Translations under genes and position numbers: made by a program
Source of the DNA: Actinernus sp. WN-2022
Taxonomy: Eukaryota; Cnidaria; Anthozoa; Actiniaria; Actinernidae
Assembly (NCBI GenBank): GCA_030867875.1
Contig: JAOWCC010000577.1
Coordinates: forward strand, 75,697,012 to 75,761,011
Reading direction: 5' to 3'
DNA: 64,000 bases
Notes under the pieces: model-generated
Seen by the model: only the letters and a program-made list of their open reading frames with translations
Databases searched by the model: none
Told to the model about the DNA's origin: nothing
In this document: positions 11,644-22,645 of the stretch, piece after piece
Position numbering within the stretch: position 1 is the stretch's first letter
Layout of the letters: the number at the start of each line of letters is the position of its first letter

Positions 11644-11750
11644 GTTTCTTACAGCCTGAGAAAAAGACCAGAAAAACGCACACCTTCTCAACGTAGACGA
11701 TACTGCCGGTAAGGAGAATGAGCCCCCCACTAAGAAAGCCAAGAAAAGCA
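11644..11750 (+). CDS. BEN gene exon 2 (frame-changed)
   Basis: The acceptor TTTCTAG precedes 11644. It reads VSYSLRKRPEKRTPSQ, then an acidic/basic tract (DDTAGKENEPPTKKAKK) in a different frame, so one base has been gained or lost near 11690. The donor AGCA|GTAACA fits phase 1 in the second frame. Confidence 0.4.
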
Positions 11751-12040
11751 GTAACAAGGTTGTAACAAGTGTGCTAAAAAACATATACATACACACCGCA
11801 GTGATACAAATTCAATGTAACACTACTGGGAAGTATCATGCATGCAAGAGTAGTTTTCCTAAAACAAAACTGATGCTGATAGAGGGTTTGGATGGGAAAG
11901 TATAAACGTCAGTTGTCGGTTAACATTTTGCCCTTTTCTTAGTTAGGATTAGGCGGGTTTAGGGTTTGTCAGTTAGGTCAAATTGTCTGTTCTCAGTTAA
12001 CCCAATACAGATTTTCTCATAACAGTTACCTTTATGGCAG

Positions 12041-12112
12041 ATCAAAGCAACGACACAGGCATGGTCAACTCAAAAGCAAAAGACCAAGAAACAAGGAAAA
12101 TAGCGTGGCAAG
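12041..12112 (+). CDS. BEN gene exon 3
   Basis: 72 bp between a TTTATGGCAG acceptor and CAAG|GTAATG. Phase 1 at both ends lets it join in frame with exon 4. It encodes SNDTGMVNSKAKDQETRK. Confidence 0.5.
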
Positions 12113-12237
12113 GTAATGAAAAACCGTGGTTCTGTTTGATTTTGCACGTAATTGAGAAAGGGAACAACATTTTATTTTGTTCTACCGTTGCCTGCCCACC
12201 TCATTGTTATTTTATTTCAAATACTAGATTCTGGCAG

Positions 12238-12544
12238 GTGGTACGCCTCCCCGTCCCAGTGTCTTTGCCATTCCAGAGAACCCAGTCAGCATAAAGAAGC
12301 CAGCTAGCCAAGATGACGAGGGACCAGCTAGCCAAGATGACCCGGAAGCAGCTAGCGAAGATGATCGGGAGTGCTTGCCATCCAAACGACCATGGTACAG
12401 GGCCATGTCAATCCACGAAGACAACTTTGACACAAATGATTTCTTGACTCGGTCGAGAATTTCACAGATTCAAGCACCCCAAAGCCAAAGAAATCCCCAA
12501 GTGTTGAAAGCTTTGACGCCTTGAAAACACGCTTAGGGAGACTG
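12238..12544 (+). CDS. BEN gene exon 4 (acidic repeats)
   Basis: It begins GTPPRPSVFAIPENP and contains three imperfect acidic repeats of the type PASQDDEG. After NFDTNDF the frame changes and continues as SSTPKPKKSPSVESFDALK to the donor CTG|GTGAGT at 12544. The long minus-strand ORF over it (12224-12433) is a shadow. Confidence 0.5.
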
Positions 12545-12574
12545 GTGAGTAAACCTGGATTAGAAAGTAAAATT

Positions 12575-13874
12575 AATGTACATGTTGCAGGTCAAATTGA
12601 CTCTTCAGGTCAAATTGACCCCGAGTCAATTTAACCTAGGTCAAATTGACCTTGAGTCAATTCAACCTAGGTCAAATTGACTCAGGTTTGGCTATCAAAA
12701 AAAAAAATTCACCCACCCCTCCCCTACAAAATATTTTTTTAGCAAAACCCACCCCTCCCCTTCCTACATCCCCACTTCTCTTCCTACTACCACCCCCTAC
12801 TTCTATCACTTTCTTAACCCCCTGACCACTTACATTCAGGTCACCCATCGATTTACTTACCTCACCCGATCGGGCTTAACTTGGCTGAATCACGAGGAAA
12901 GCCTGGTAGATAATAATCCAGTGGATTATCGCACTGCGCCACGAAAGCGCTTGTTGATTTGAACACATCATTTATTCTCCATGTGAGTAATCATGGAACC
13001 CAGTCCCTCTCGTTATGCACGCATGCGTACTGCTAACAAAATCGGACTTGGAAACATCTTTCGAAAAACATGGATGATCGCAATATGAAACCCGGTCCAA
13101 ACTGTAACACATATGAAGTTTGTGTTGACTGCGTTCTTTCATGAAAACTGTAGCAATTCAAGATAAGTAAGAAAGCTAAATCCAGAAAAATACATTGTTT
13201 ATAGATGATCAGGTGTACTTCATTACGGCTCCACTCGTACTTCTCTTCAAAACAAACTGTCTTTTGCAGAGTAATCACTCAGATCACTGACAGATAAAGT
13301 AAAGGGAAAAGGAAGGGAATTTCGGTGTTTAGAGCTATAAATATATAGTCACTAATTTATTTAGGGTGTTTAGAACTATTAGTTACTAAATAATACAGAC
13401 TGTAATCCTTCTTCTATTATGCTGAGAACTAATCCAAACCCTTCCCCTACATTTAAGAAGACCCTAACCATCAACAACAGGTGCTTACTAATGTAGGGTT
13501 CTTTAGGGCTATTAATTGCATGATCACTAAACAACACAGAAATATAATACTTCTTAAATGTTCCTTGTGAACTCAGGGACCCAAACCCTTACATTTAAAA
13601 ACCCTAATATCAATGAACATTTAATGTAAGTTCCCTTTTTAGAATCTTGAAAAAATTACATGAAGAAAACAGTGATTACCTTAAACACAATCACCAGGTT
13701 GAATCAATTTGACTCAAGGTCAATTTGACCTAGGTTGAATTGACTCAAGGTCAATTTGACCTAGGTTAAATTGACTTGGGGTCAATTTGACCTGAAGGGT
13801 CAATTTGACCTAGGTTAAATTGACTCGGGGTCAATTTGACCTGAGGAGTCAAATTGACCTACAACATACACATT
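12575..13874. mobile_element. 1.3-kb inverted-repeat transposon with sub-terminal tandem motifs
   Basis: The left end (from AATGTACATGTTGCAGGTCA) and the right end at 13874 are inverted copies over about 80 bp. Both are built from a repeated CAAATTGACC-type motif that continues inward, at 12590-12690 and 13695-13860. The core (13320-13640) holds ~120-bp tandem units containing 'TAGGGTTCTTTAGGGC'. No transposase is seen, so it is non-autonomous. It sits in the intron between BEN exons 4 and 5. Confidence 0.7.
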
Positions 13875-14027
13875 ATAAGGTTAAGGTAGAAAATAAATAA
13901 TAAATAAATAAATAACCAAACATGTAGTGAGCACAAATATATTAAGGAGAATAACAGCTCTACTGCAGTAATTGAAGGTAAAATTGAAATTTAAAGTAAA
14001 CAATTTCCTGTATCTTAGTTTTATTAG

Positions 14028-14213
14028 GTGGTTCTAGTAACGTCCGCATCAGTGCCACCGATTACCAGAAGGTCTGCAGGACTACTAAAACTAACAAGTG
14101 CTCCATTCTGTTAGCTGATATGCTGTTTGGACTGGAAGCACTTTCGGTCTCAACCATAACGGGAAAAGATGGTCCCCCAAAACTGGATCAGTCGATAATG
14201 GAAGCAATCAAGG
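14028..14213 (+). CDS. BEN gene exon 5 (BEN domain, first half)
   Basis: The acceptor TTTTATTAG and donor AAGG|GTATGT are clear. It encodes NVRISATDYQKVCRTT, then NKCSILLADMLFGLEAL and GKDGPPKLDQSIMEAIKG. This is the helical core of a BEN domain, with the conserved pattern of a Cys/Leu helix, 'LF' and a 'LD...I.AI' helix. Confidence 0.65.
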
Positions 14214-14308
14214 GTATGTACAAATGTAGTTGTGGTGTTATCATCCCAGTTGAAGACTGTATCTCATCCTCATTAATTATTCATGAGGTAACCAACCAAC
14301 CATGTGCC

Positions 14309-14538
14309 CAGAATTCGATCACATGACGATCCTTGAAACCCCGGAAAGTACTCCCAGAACTCCCAAGGGTACATTCAACCATTTTCTTCCAATCCAAGGC
14401 CTGAATTAATTTTGTTCCAGTCCAAGGACTGGATAATAATTAATTCAGGCCTTGGACTGGAAAAAATTGATTGAATGTACTCCTGGTAGTTCTGGGAGTA
14501 CTTTCCGAGGTTTCAAGGATCGTCATGTGCTCGAATTC
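14309..14538. repeat. Inverted duplication of an exon-like segment
   Basis: The plus-strand segment 14309-14406 reads HMTILETPESTPRT and ends at QGLN before a stop. The minus-strand segment 14538-14440 reads HMTILETSESTPRT and ends the same way. The two ~98-bp copies face each other across about 33 bp, and they differ at several positions, so the duplication is not recent. Confidence 0.7.
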
Positions 14539-14826
14539 TCGGCACATCTCAACATCAAGGTTTTCTATGCTTTCTATGCTTTCTAGTGGAATGGCAAATC
14601 TTGTGGCCTTCAAAGCGGCAATTTTGTTCTCTCTTGCATTCATTCATTCATTCATTCCTCAAATACTTTTACTACCCAACTGTTCTTGTATCGCGTTGAC
14701 AGTGGTACAGCTTTTAACAACATTTCTTCCTCTTCGGCACGGCTCCGCGCTTTTCTGAAACGTTTGAGTGGTCTAAACTCTTCTTCATCGCTCTCAGTCT
14801 CTTTCACGAGAAACCATGTTGAAATG
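14440..14826 (-). pseudogene. DUF3504/Crypton-like gene fragment
   Basis: The minus strand reads an acidic N-terminal part (ETESDEEEFRPLKRFRKA), then LLKAVPLSTRYKNSWVVKVF. This resembles the opening of the tyrosine-recombinase-like DUF3504 proteins (QRICH1, ZMYM and KCTD1-type, Crypton-derived). A run of ATGA/TGAA repeats at about 14636-14656 breaks the frame. Beyond it comes NARENKIAALKATRFAIPLE and DVEMCREFEHM, ending in the inverted-duplicated segment. No catalytic Arg/His/Tyr region is present, so only an exon-sized N-terminal piece survives. The family assignment is from memory of motif shape and is moderate. Confidence 0.45.
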
Positions 14827-15431
14827 ACGTCACACTCACAAATTTCAGTTTTGAATTTGAAAATACTGGAACATTGACGTCCCAAATGACAAGAAACAAT
14901 AAACTGCTTCATTATGATGAACAAATCAATTGTCAACCTGTACCCGGAATAAAAACAACATCCCTCCCGAATAATTAATGACAATGAGATGTCCTTTCAA
15001 AGCCTCCAATTCGAAACTGGACGAGATTTCGGCTCCGCCTCGGACTGGAACAAATTGCGCGGACTTGAAATCCCGTCCAGTCCTCATTGTCGGCTTTGAA
15101 ATATTACTTATCCACCATTAGTTTTAAAAATGTTACACGTTAAGAGCTTGAAGTTTACCCTGTTGGTGGGAAAAATTAAACTCTGGGACCACACTGAGTG
15201 GCAACCAAGCGGCGAAGCTCGAGTGGCGAAGTCGTGAGTGACGAAAAATTACCGCTCTGTTATCGGCGGGAAAATGAAGCTCTGGGACCGCTTTCCATTC
15301 ATTCAACCAACAAAAATGAAAATTCCAATCAGAAATCAAACGGGAGAGTAAAATGTCCGGTTCGAAGTTTCAGAAATTGTGGATCACCTCGCAATGTGGT
15401 CCTCTTTTTCCATTCAAAATTCCTGGTTTCG

Positions 15432-15509
15432 CCTAGCCTGCCAATACAGCCATCTCGCATCGGGAACCACAATCAAAATGATGCGAGACGGATGTATTTG
15501 CAGGCTAGG
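15432..15509. repeat. 78-bp palindromic repeat
   Basis: CCTAGCCTGCCAATACAGCC (15432 on) pairs with the sequence ending at 15509, with a few mismatches and a short loop. It is probably a small MITE. Confidence 0.6.
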
Positions 15510-15836
15510 TTTTGCCATGATTTATTGAAATCGAGGCTACTAATAGCCAGGTGGTTCCTGCGAATGGAACGCATATTTTTTCCGATCGGTGTTTCTAATT
15601 CGAAAAATCCCGTTCCATTCAACATTCAAAATACCGGTCGTTTTGGTTGAATGGAAAGCACCAGGGGTACTTGGAAGTTTGGTCATTGATATCTCGAAAT
15701 CGCCGCTCAAAACGCCACTAATATCACCATTGTATAAAACGTAGAACTAGAAAGAACAGGCCTTTATAAAGCAATTTATAACGCATCTATCTTAATTAAA
15801 AACTTATCATTCCTTGGACTTGTGTTTCATTCACAG

Positions 15837-15961
15837 GTGAGATAATTACACGCTTTGGACGGAGAGAGCCTAAAGCAAAACAGAAGGAGCTCTGGGGAAC
15901 ATGCCTGACCAGCATAGCGTGTAAATGTAAAATGCTTAGATACAAGGCTAAGACTGATTAG
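15837..15961 (+). CDS. BEN gene last exon (BEN domain, second half)
   Basis: The acceptor CATTCACAG at 15836 and phase 1 match the donor at 14213. It encodes EIITRFGRREPKAKQKELWG and SIACKCKMLRYK, and ends at TAG 15959-15961. The 3' UTR runs to the AATAAA at 16117. Confidence 0.62.
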
Positions 15962-17449
15962 GAGTGACAGACTTTAAAGTTTAATTTTACATTGTATGTC
16001 TGTCGGTATTCTAAACTCTACATCAACAAATAGTTCTATGCGGCTATACATGTCCCGAATTTATATTAATATTTAAGATTAAGATTAGTACATTAAAATT
16101 ATGTGTTGTTGTTTTTAATAAATATTCAGCCCAAGTTTGATCTTTGTTGTTTACTCTTTCTTCGGCCTCTGAAACCCAGGGTAGGTCGAGAGCCGCTTTG
16201 GATAATCCCCTGAATTTCGAATTCAGACTAAGCCGCTTTGCAGTTCACCAGGGTAGTTCCTGAAAAGCTTCACATCTCAGTCAATGTTGTAACGTTTTAA
16301 AGAGACAGATATTAAATATTTTTAACCATTTGAAAACCACATTTATTTCAATAGGTAGTTTCAGCCAGTATTAACGTTTACATCGCTATAAGTCTTAGAT
16401 CTGAAGAGTTTTCCATGAACCGGCCGATTCCGAATCTTAAGTTTTTGTTTGTTCTGGGATTACGCCGAAAAGTGAATCGAACCTGGCTGTAAATCAAAGT
16501 AATACAGTAACTGGAGGTAGACAGAATGTAGCAATTGCTATTGAACTATAGTTATTATTTACGTGTTTAAGAAGTGGTGTTCAAGAAAGTTTATAAATTC
16601 TCGAAAAGCTGTTGCACGGCGCTTCAAAGGAAGTGCATTCATTTATTTCGATAGGTTAGTTTTAATCAGTATTAATGTTTACACCGCTATGAGTCAGAGA
16701 AGATAAGTTTTCCGTGAACCGGCCGATTCCGAGTCTCAATCAGGTAAACTAAAGAATTACGAATCAGAGTTTTGTACAATCAAATCAGCAATTGCTGTGC
16801 CGATATATCGTTTGAAAAAAGGCAATATCGTTTGAAAAAAGGCAATATCGTTTTTCAGAAACAGCAATATCGGCGCAATTGCATGAAGGAGTTTGCGTCT
16901 ACAATAGTTCCGGAATCGGTTTGTTTTACAAAGCGGAAGTGTGAAGGACCTCTTATGTCGTATAGACTAGGCAACATTTGTGAAAATGTGGATATTTAAA
17001 GTGCTGAAGGCAAATGGTGTTAATTTATCGCATACAAGCTTTTTAGGGGTATTGAGGGGTGCTGAACTCAAATCTGATGTATGCCCAGCTCAAAAATGGC
17101 CGATAATGCCTTAAAATTGAGAAATCCAAGATGGCCGCCAACGACGGGCTGAAATGTATTTATGTTCAAATATCTTTTTGACTAAACAAGGTAGAAACTT
17201 GAATGAAATGTGCTTTTGTAGGTTTTCATATATGGGGAATCCAATGCCATATTCAGTTTTGATATAAAATGTGAAGAAACTGATTGAAGATGAATATTCG
17301 TCGACCAGATAAGATCCACAAGCAGGTTGATCTTATGTGTCCAGGAATAATTTACTCAGTTTGCAGTTTTTTCTCATTGCAGATATATCCAATATAATAT
17401 AATCCAAATACTAATAATATAATATATAATAATAATAATAATAATAATA
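15962..17449. other. 3' UTR and intergenic DNA with a 98-bp direct repeat
   Basis: After the BEN stop there is a poly-A signal at 16117-16122. The segment 16342-16440 recurs at 16642-16739, sharing 'GAACCGGCCGATTCCGA'. Two 20-bp units 'CAATATCGTTTGAAAAAAGG' lie near 16808-16850. AT-rich microsatellite (AATATAATA-type) fills 17390-17449. No gene is seen. Confidence 0.55.
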
Positions 17450-18091
17450 TGTGAGGGCTCACAACCCTCACAACCCCTGTGGACCGTCCAGGTCCTGGTT
17501 GATAAGCCGTTACGTCGCGCGGTTACCAAGCCGCTACGTTGAGAAAACGTTTCAGGAGCAATTGTTATATTGGCCCGTGCTTTGGGGCTGTTTACTCGGC
17601 AAGTTGTAGTTATTATCGCTTATAATGGCCATACATATTTTGATTAGTGTCTATTGCTTTCGTAGCTTTGGTTTCTTTAGTGTTTTCACATAGTTTTAGC
17701 GGTATTTTCCGTAGTTTGGTGTCGCATGTTCGCATGATTCGAGAACACGTGCTTTGAGATCATGCTTTACTTAGATTCCTTTTCTGTCCTTTTATAGTGA
17801 TTACATATTGCAGCCGTCAGGGTAAGTACTATGCTGACTATTATTCGTATTTTAGAGGTAGTTTTCGAGATGTTATTTCATTTTGTAATTTTGTATTCAT
17901 TATTTCTACATGAGCCTACATGGCTTTACGGACAAGCAACTACTACTCCAGAATTTATCAGTGTCTGCCTCAAACAAGTCCTGTAATTATCTAGGAACTG
18001 TGTATTAATATTATGTATTTTTAGGTCCTTTTGTTCTGCTTTGGAGTAAATAAAAAGGGTCACATGGCCAACTTGAAAACCCTGCGTTACA
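17450..18091. mobile_element. Solo LTR
   Basis: A 642-bp block begins TGTGAGGGCTCACAACCCTC and ends CTGCGTTACA, with AATAAA near 18047 shortly before the end. These TG...CA borders, the internal poly-A signal and AATA on both sides fit a solo LTR. The flanks are low-complexity AAT repeats, so the target duplication is weak evidence. No retroviral coding region lies next to it. Confidence 0.6.
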
Positions 18092-18294
18092 AATATAATA
18101 TATCCAATATAATATAATCCAAATAATAATAATATAATCCAAAAATAATATGCTGTAATGGAATATTTGATGTGAACATCTTTGTATAATTACAATGATA
18201 TACAAAGATGTTCACATCAAATATTCCATTACAGCATATTATTTTGGATTATATTATTATTATTTGGATTATATTATATTGGATATATTATATT
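18092..18294. repeat. ~200-bp near-perfect palindrome
   Basis: The arms at 18092-18188 and 18199-18294 are reverse complements apart from a one-base length difference in an A run, around a 10-base centre. The inner arm half (GTGAACATCTTTGTATA) is complex sequence. The outer half is AT-rich microsatellite-like DNA that also flanks the LTR on its other side. Confidence 0.8.
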
Positions 18295-18386
18295 ATTATT
18301 ATTATTATTATACATTATACTACCGATGGTATAATCAACTCTCTTTTTTATTGCAGGTCTGAATTGATCTACCGGTGAATGAAAAC

Positions 18387-20535
18387 ATGGCTGAAGGCAC
18401 AGACCGTACTCGAAAAAGACCAGTGTCGCTGGAGCCACAGTTATGCCTCATATGCCAGGAAGACAATACGCAACACGTTCGAAAGAGCTGGTGAACATGT
18501 TTCACAATGCAGGTCATGTCATGAGTTACCGTGAGGTAATCAAACTTGACACTGCACTGGCCAAGAAGACATTAGAGACCATGGCTGACAACGGTGCTGT
18601 TGTTCCCCAAAATCTAGTAACGGGTCGCTTCGTCCATTTCTCGACGGACAACGTGGACATTAATGAGTACACTCTGGATGGAAAAGGAACATTCCATGCC
18701 ACTCAAGTTGCTGCCTGGTAACGCGGTCCACCTGAAGGTGATATCCTCATTGGAATAGACATTTCCAAGACAGTAACATTCCAAATCCCTGAGGCGATGA
18801 CTGACAACACACCTGCACCAAACAGAGGAATCAAAGAGCGTCCATTCAGCGGTGTGATCGCAGCTGATTGTTTCACGCAGTCACCTGAGGAATGCCCTTC
18901 AGCACAGAATGCGCACGCAACTGACATGGCCTTCATCTTGTCCCGGTCATCTCACGAACCAATGCCTTCCTGGACATTGTACAACCAAAAGGCGAGCACA
19001 GTCAACCCGGAGAAAACTACAGTAGGGTACCTACCTATCATACAGGCTCCTGCATCTGAACTCGACACGTTGAACACAGTCGTCAAGCGAGTGCTCCATG
19101 TGGCCAAATCGATGGAACAGCAGCATGTCGTTCTGACAGTGGACGAGGCACTTTATCCGAAGCTGCTGGAACTGAAGTGGTCGGTAGAAGAGTACAAGGA
19201 CGTGCTTATGCCTTGCCTTGGAGGACTTCACATTGCCATGAACTTTCTGGGTGTAATAGGACGACACATGAGTGAGTCTGGTCTGAGCGAGCCATGGGTA
19301 GGGTGTGATCTTTTGGGAGCCAATGCTGCGCAGCAAGTCATGGGAGGAAAGGGGTATGCACGTGCCATCAGGACGCACAAACTTACCCTACAGGCTCTTT
19401 GGCAACTACTCCTCCCACGGCTCTATACGTATCTGGATGGGGTTGATGTTGCACTGAGAGCCGAACTCTCAGATGTCTGCACATCCATAGACGCCAATCA
19501 CATTGCACAGATGGTCCACAAACTGACTACCGACAGATTTCAGCAGCCCATGAAAGAGTTCCCGGCAGCTCTTGCAGTTGATGACCCGAATGCTGAATTC
19601 TGGTGGGACTATATGACTATGGTCAGCATCCTACTCTGCTTCACAAGAGCGCAACGTGATGGATCATGGGATCTCCACCTATATGCGTTCAAACGTATGC
19701 TGCCATTCTTCTTCAGGTACGATCACACTAACTACGCCAGATGGGGTACTGTATACCTGGCTGAGATGTCGGTTCTCCCACCAGAAGTCCTCCTTGAGTT
19801 CCAGGAAGGCAACTTCGTAGTAAAGCGCACTGAACGACGCTTCAATCAGGTTTCGGCGGACCAAAGTACGGAATGGCTAAACGCTATAGGAAAGAAAAGT
19901 GGAGGCTTAGTAGGTATCACCAGAATAGCATCCGCACTCAGTAGATGGACATTATCGTATAATCTGAGAACGGTCATAGCTTCTCAGACAACAGCAATGC
20001 TGGGACTGACAACGGACGATGAAGACGTTGAGTACACACACAATGAGTGCACGAAAAGTAGGATGGAGAAAGACGACTCTGATGAAGGCAGCATAGTTGT
20101 TTCATTGAAACAGCATGGCGTGTTTCAAGATGGCGGTGACACATTGAAGAACATAATCAACAAGGATGTGGTCACACCTTGGACAGGCGCAAATGAAAGT
20201 CTTCGTGGACAAACGTCTGTGTGAGCCTCCAGATAGTAACCAGCACCTGGATCTGAAATCACCCATAAAAAGAATAAGGCCAAGACATTTGCCTCTTTGT
20301 ACGAAGTCGTGCAACCTTCCAAGGGCAAGCAAGACACTATCAAAGTGGACAGGAACATTCTACAAAGGCTCATAACAGCTTATAGAGCAGGGCGCGAGGT
20401 AAACCTAGAAAACATGACCGTCCCACTATCTTTGGCCACAACTAGTGGTAGTCTACATTCCACCAACAAGTCTGTGTTAGCAAACATACTGACGCAACAA
20501 GTCAAAACTCCTGCAAATGTTACACTCGATGAACC
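18387..20535 (+). pseudogene. DUF6589-like multicopy gene, interrupted
   Basis: The N-terminus starts at ATG 18387 (MAEGTDRTRKRPVSLEPQL, then CLIC). The frame changes near 18470 and runs to a TAA at 18719-18721 (QVAAW*). It resumes in the same frame up to 20224, after which a further frame change adds ~100 codons (ASLYEVVQPSKGKQ). The longest open part (18797-20224) contains VDEALYPKLLELKW, CLGGLHIAMNFLGVIGRHM, then SGLSEPWVG and GGKGYARAIRTHKL. This layout resembles DUF6589, a family common in fungal and cnidarian repeats. Its biochemical role is unknown and I do not assign one. With one stop and two frame changes this copy is probably dead. A LINE fragment follows at once. Confidence 0.5.
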
Positions 20536-21070
20536 CAGCTGCCTGCCTTCTTTTATAAGATGGGTCAAGAACCTATACACGAATATTTCCAGGTCTATTA
20601 AAGTGAACGAACATATTTCTAACCCCTTGACCATGACGCATTCCGGAAAGAGATAGTATAGCGATGCTTCAAGCTCTTATCTTATCAATGTATGAAAGCG
20701 CTTCCGGCGCAGAGATTAACCCAAGTAAACGTGAAGGTCTGTTATCAGGCTCACTCAAAGGCCTTACGCAATTGAACGACGAGCCTCATATAAGTGGATG
20801 AATACAAAAGATAAAATGCTAGGTTTGTATGTGGGGAATATAAACACGAGTAGAGACAATTGGGAACCAAAATTAGAGAACTTGGGTAAAATTCTGAAAT
20901 CGTGGGACAAACGCGATTTAAGTTTAAAAGTTTGCATAATCAATTAGCGGCCTTCACCCTATGGTTAACCGCTAATGTTTTGACAATCCCACCGTGGATT
21001 TGTGGCATCGCAAAGGCAATTTGAACTTTCTTCTGGGGCTCTAAATCCTTAAAGGATTTAGAGCCCTTAA
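20536..21070 (+). mobile_element. Tx1/L1-like LINE RT fragment
   Basis: It reads LPSFIRWVKNLYTNI and IKVN, then broken frames, then KMLGLYVGNINTSRDNWEPK and LGKILKSWDKRDLS. These are the thumb/post-RT motifs of Tx1-type LINEs. The same 'NW(E)..L..L' segment occurs again at about 58190-58260. Confidence 0.6.
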
Positions 21071-21072
21071 GG

Positions 21073-21657
21073 TTAAAGTGCCACTACCATGAAATTCTAC
21101 CACTTTCTTTTCTACCTTTTTGTCTTCCAAAACGACAGTGTCGAATATATCCAAATCAGTGAAAAATATTACTAAAGGACCAAAATTAACCTATGAATTT
21201 TGCAGAGAGTTTACCGTCGAAATCACGTCCGCAATTACTGAAGTGTGTTCCAAATACTTCACGATTTTCGTCCAGCGGATTCCTGTCGCTCTTGTAAATG
21301 CATATTTCGATTCAAAACTTAGTTTCTTCCTTTCCTTTTTGGAAAACAATTGTATAAACATGTACTTTATTTCTACGTTCGTGCGAACGTTTGTGTGAAA
21401 CATACAATGTAGTCCCGCATGTTGTTGTGTTGAGAAAATGATGTCACGTCCAATGGAAAGTAGCTCTCTCACAGCAACGGGTTCGAATAATGGAAAAGGA
21501 AAAGTGTCATAAAAACTCAAGATTCGACCCCCTAAAAATAAGACATCCGTCTTCATATAAAAAAAAAACGGAGTGGACAGGATAAAATATAGCAACTTTA
21601 ATTTACAAATACGCAAAAATATCCATATCTCAAAGTTCGATCGTAGTGGCACTTTAA
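21073..21657. mobile_element. TTAA-flanked MITE, copy A (piggyBac-like)
   Basis: Bounded by TTAA at 21073-21076 and 21654-21657. The exact inverted ends are AGTGCCACTAC. TTAA duplications are the hallmark of piggyBac-type insertion. It has no transposase, and ORFs inside it are incidental. Confidence 0.75.
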
Positions 21658-22097
21658 AAAAAAGTTACGTGCAGAACCCCACCTCCCTAGCAGGGAGAAC
21701 TAGATCTTAAAACGAAATGTCAAGCGCTACATATGAAGTGGGTTAAGTTTTTATTTAGCGACACCCCCCCCCCCCCCCCCAGCAAGTTGAAGCCCCTAGC
21801 TTTCCAATTCCTGGGAAAATACGCAGGGGCTAATCTAGGAATAAGAATATTCGATTTAGCCTTAGTTAAGGTCTCGATAAAGGTTCGGAATTAAAGCCAC
21901 ATAGACGTACTATATACCGTTTTAAAGGTCTTGAATTGAAGAAAGTATATATATAATCCGTTTTGAACAAAAGTTAAAAGCGTAGATGTTGTATACATTT
22001 CTAGGCGTAATGACTCCCGTCCGCCTGAAGGAGTTCAGCCCTTCAGGCTTTGAAACACTTTTTTTCTTAATTAGCCCTTTCGAATCCCAACTAAATT
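21658..22097. other. Non-coding stretch with poly-C tract
   Basis: Contains an ~18-20 nt C run ending at 21780. No coding signal is seen. Confidence 0.4.
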
Positions 22098-22257
22098 GAC
22101 TCAAATACTATGTCGGGCATTTTTGATATATTGCGTATTATAGATTTTATCCCTTTTCAAAGTTGAAAAAGTAGTTTTTCATCCCATTTTGATACAAACC
22201 AGGTCATAAACCCTGAATGAAAAATAATTTCTAAATTTTCCGACACAGTATTTGAGA
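22098..22257. repeat. 160-bp inverted-repeat element
   Basis: CTCAAATACTATGTCGGGCA at the left end and its imperfect reverse complement at the right end (CTCAAATACTGTGTCGGAAA on the minus strand) define a short MITE-like repeat. Confidence 0.6.
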
Positions 22258-22339
22258 ATCGGCTGTTTTCTACGACTCGAATTTTTTTTGGGGAAAATTG
22301 GACAAAACGCTCAAAGGCTGGACTTCAACAAAGTTCTGT

Positions 22340-22605
22340 TTTTAGCCGAAAAAAAGAGCCGAGAAACATCCCTCTTTTTTTTTTTTCAAAAAGAAAAAAG
22401 CGGGACGAAAGGCGACAAAAGGGATGAAAGGGTTTACTGACAAGAGACGTGTCCACATTCGGATATAGTTATCTCCGTTCATCCCTTTTGTCGCCTCACG
22501 TCCCGCTTTTTTCTTTTTTTATCCCTCTTTTTTTTATTTCAAAACGAAAAAAAGAGGGACGAAAGGCGACAAAAGGGATGAAAGGAGATAAAAGGGACGA
22601 TCAGG
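22340..22605. repeat. Inverted and direct repeats of a GGGACGAAAGGCGACAAAAG unit
   Basis: The unit occurs on the plus strand near 22400 and 22556 and on the minus strand near 22478-22506, with poly-A/T runs. It lies just upstream of the small-ORF cassette. Confidence 0.6.
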
Positions 22606-22645
22606 TAGATTTGTGCTATTTGATACTAACTTTCAACGAGTGAAC

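Larger units (their letters stand above)
11372..15961 (+). pseudogene. BEN-domain gene, spliced, probably decaying
   Basis: Six plus-strand exons can be laid out: 11372-11530, 11644-11750, 12041-12112, 12238-12544, 14028-14213 and 15837-15961. All carry usable GT/AG borders. The last two encode a BEN domain (CSILLADMLFGLEALSVSTI ... ELWGTCLTSIACKC), a DNA- and protein-binding fold used in transcriptional repressors and some viral and transposon proteins. The middle exons are acidic and low-complexity, as is usual N-terminal to BEN domains. There are three breaks: an in-frame TAA at 11447-11449, a one-base frame change inside exon 2, and another inside exon 4. A phase mismatch between exons 4 and 5 suggests a missing or altered exon. 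An AATAAA lies at 16117-16122. The gene is unspliced in type, so it is not a processed copy. The host function is unknown. Confidence 0.6.

Noticed and set aside
12224..12433. Minus-strand Ser-rich ORF
   Set aside because: Antisense shadow of the acidic repeats in BEN exon 4.
12870..12950. Second tRNA-like head (minus strand GTGGCGCAGTG)
   Set aside because: Only an A-box-like stretch is present. There is no B box at the expected distance.
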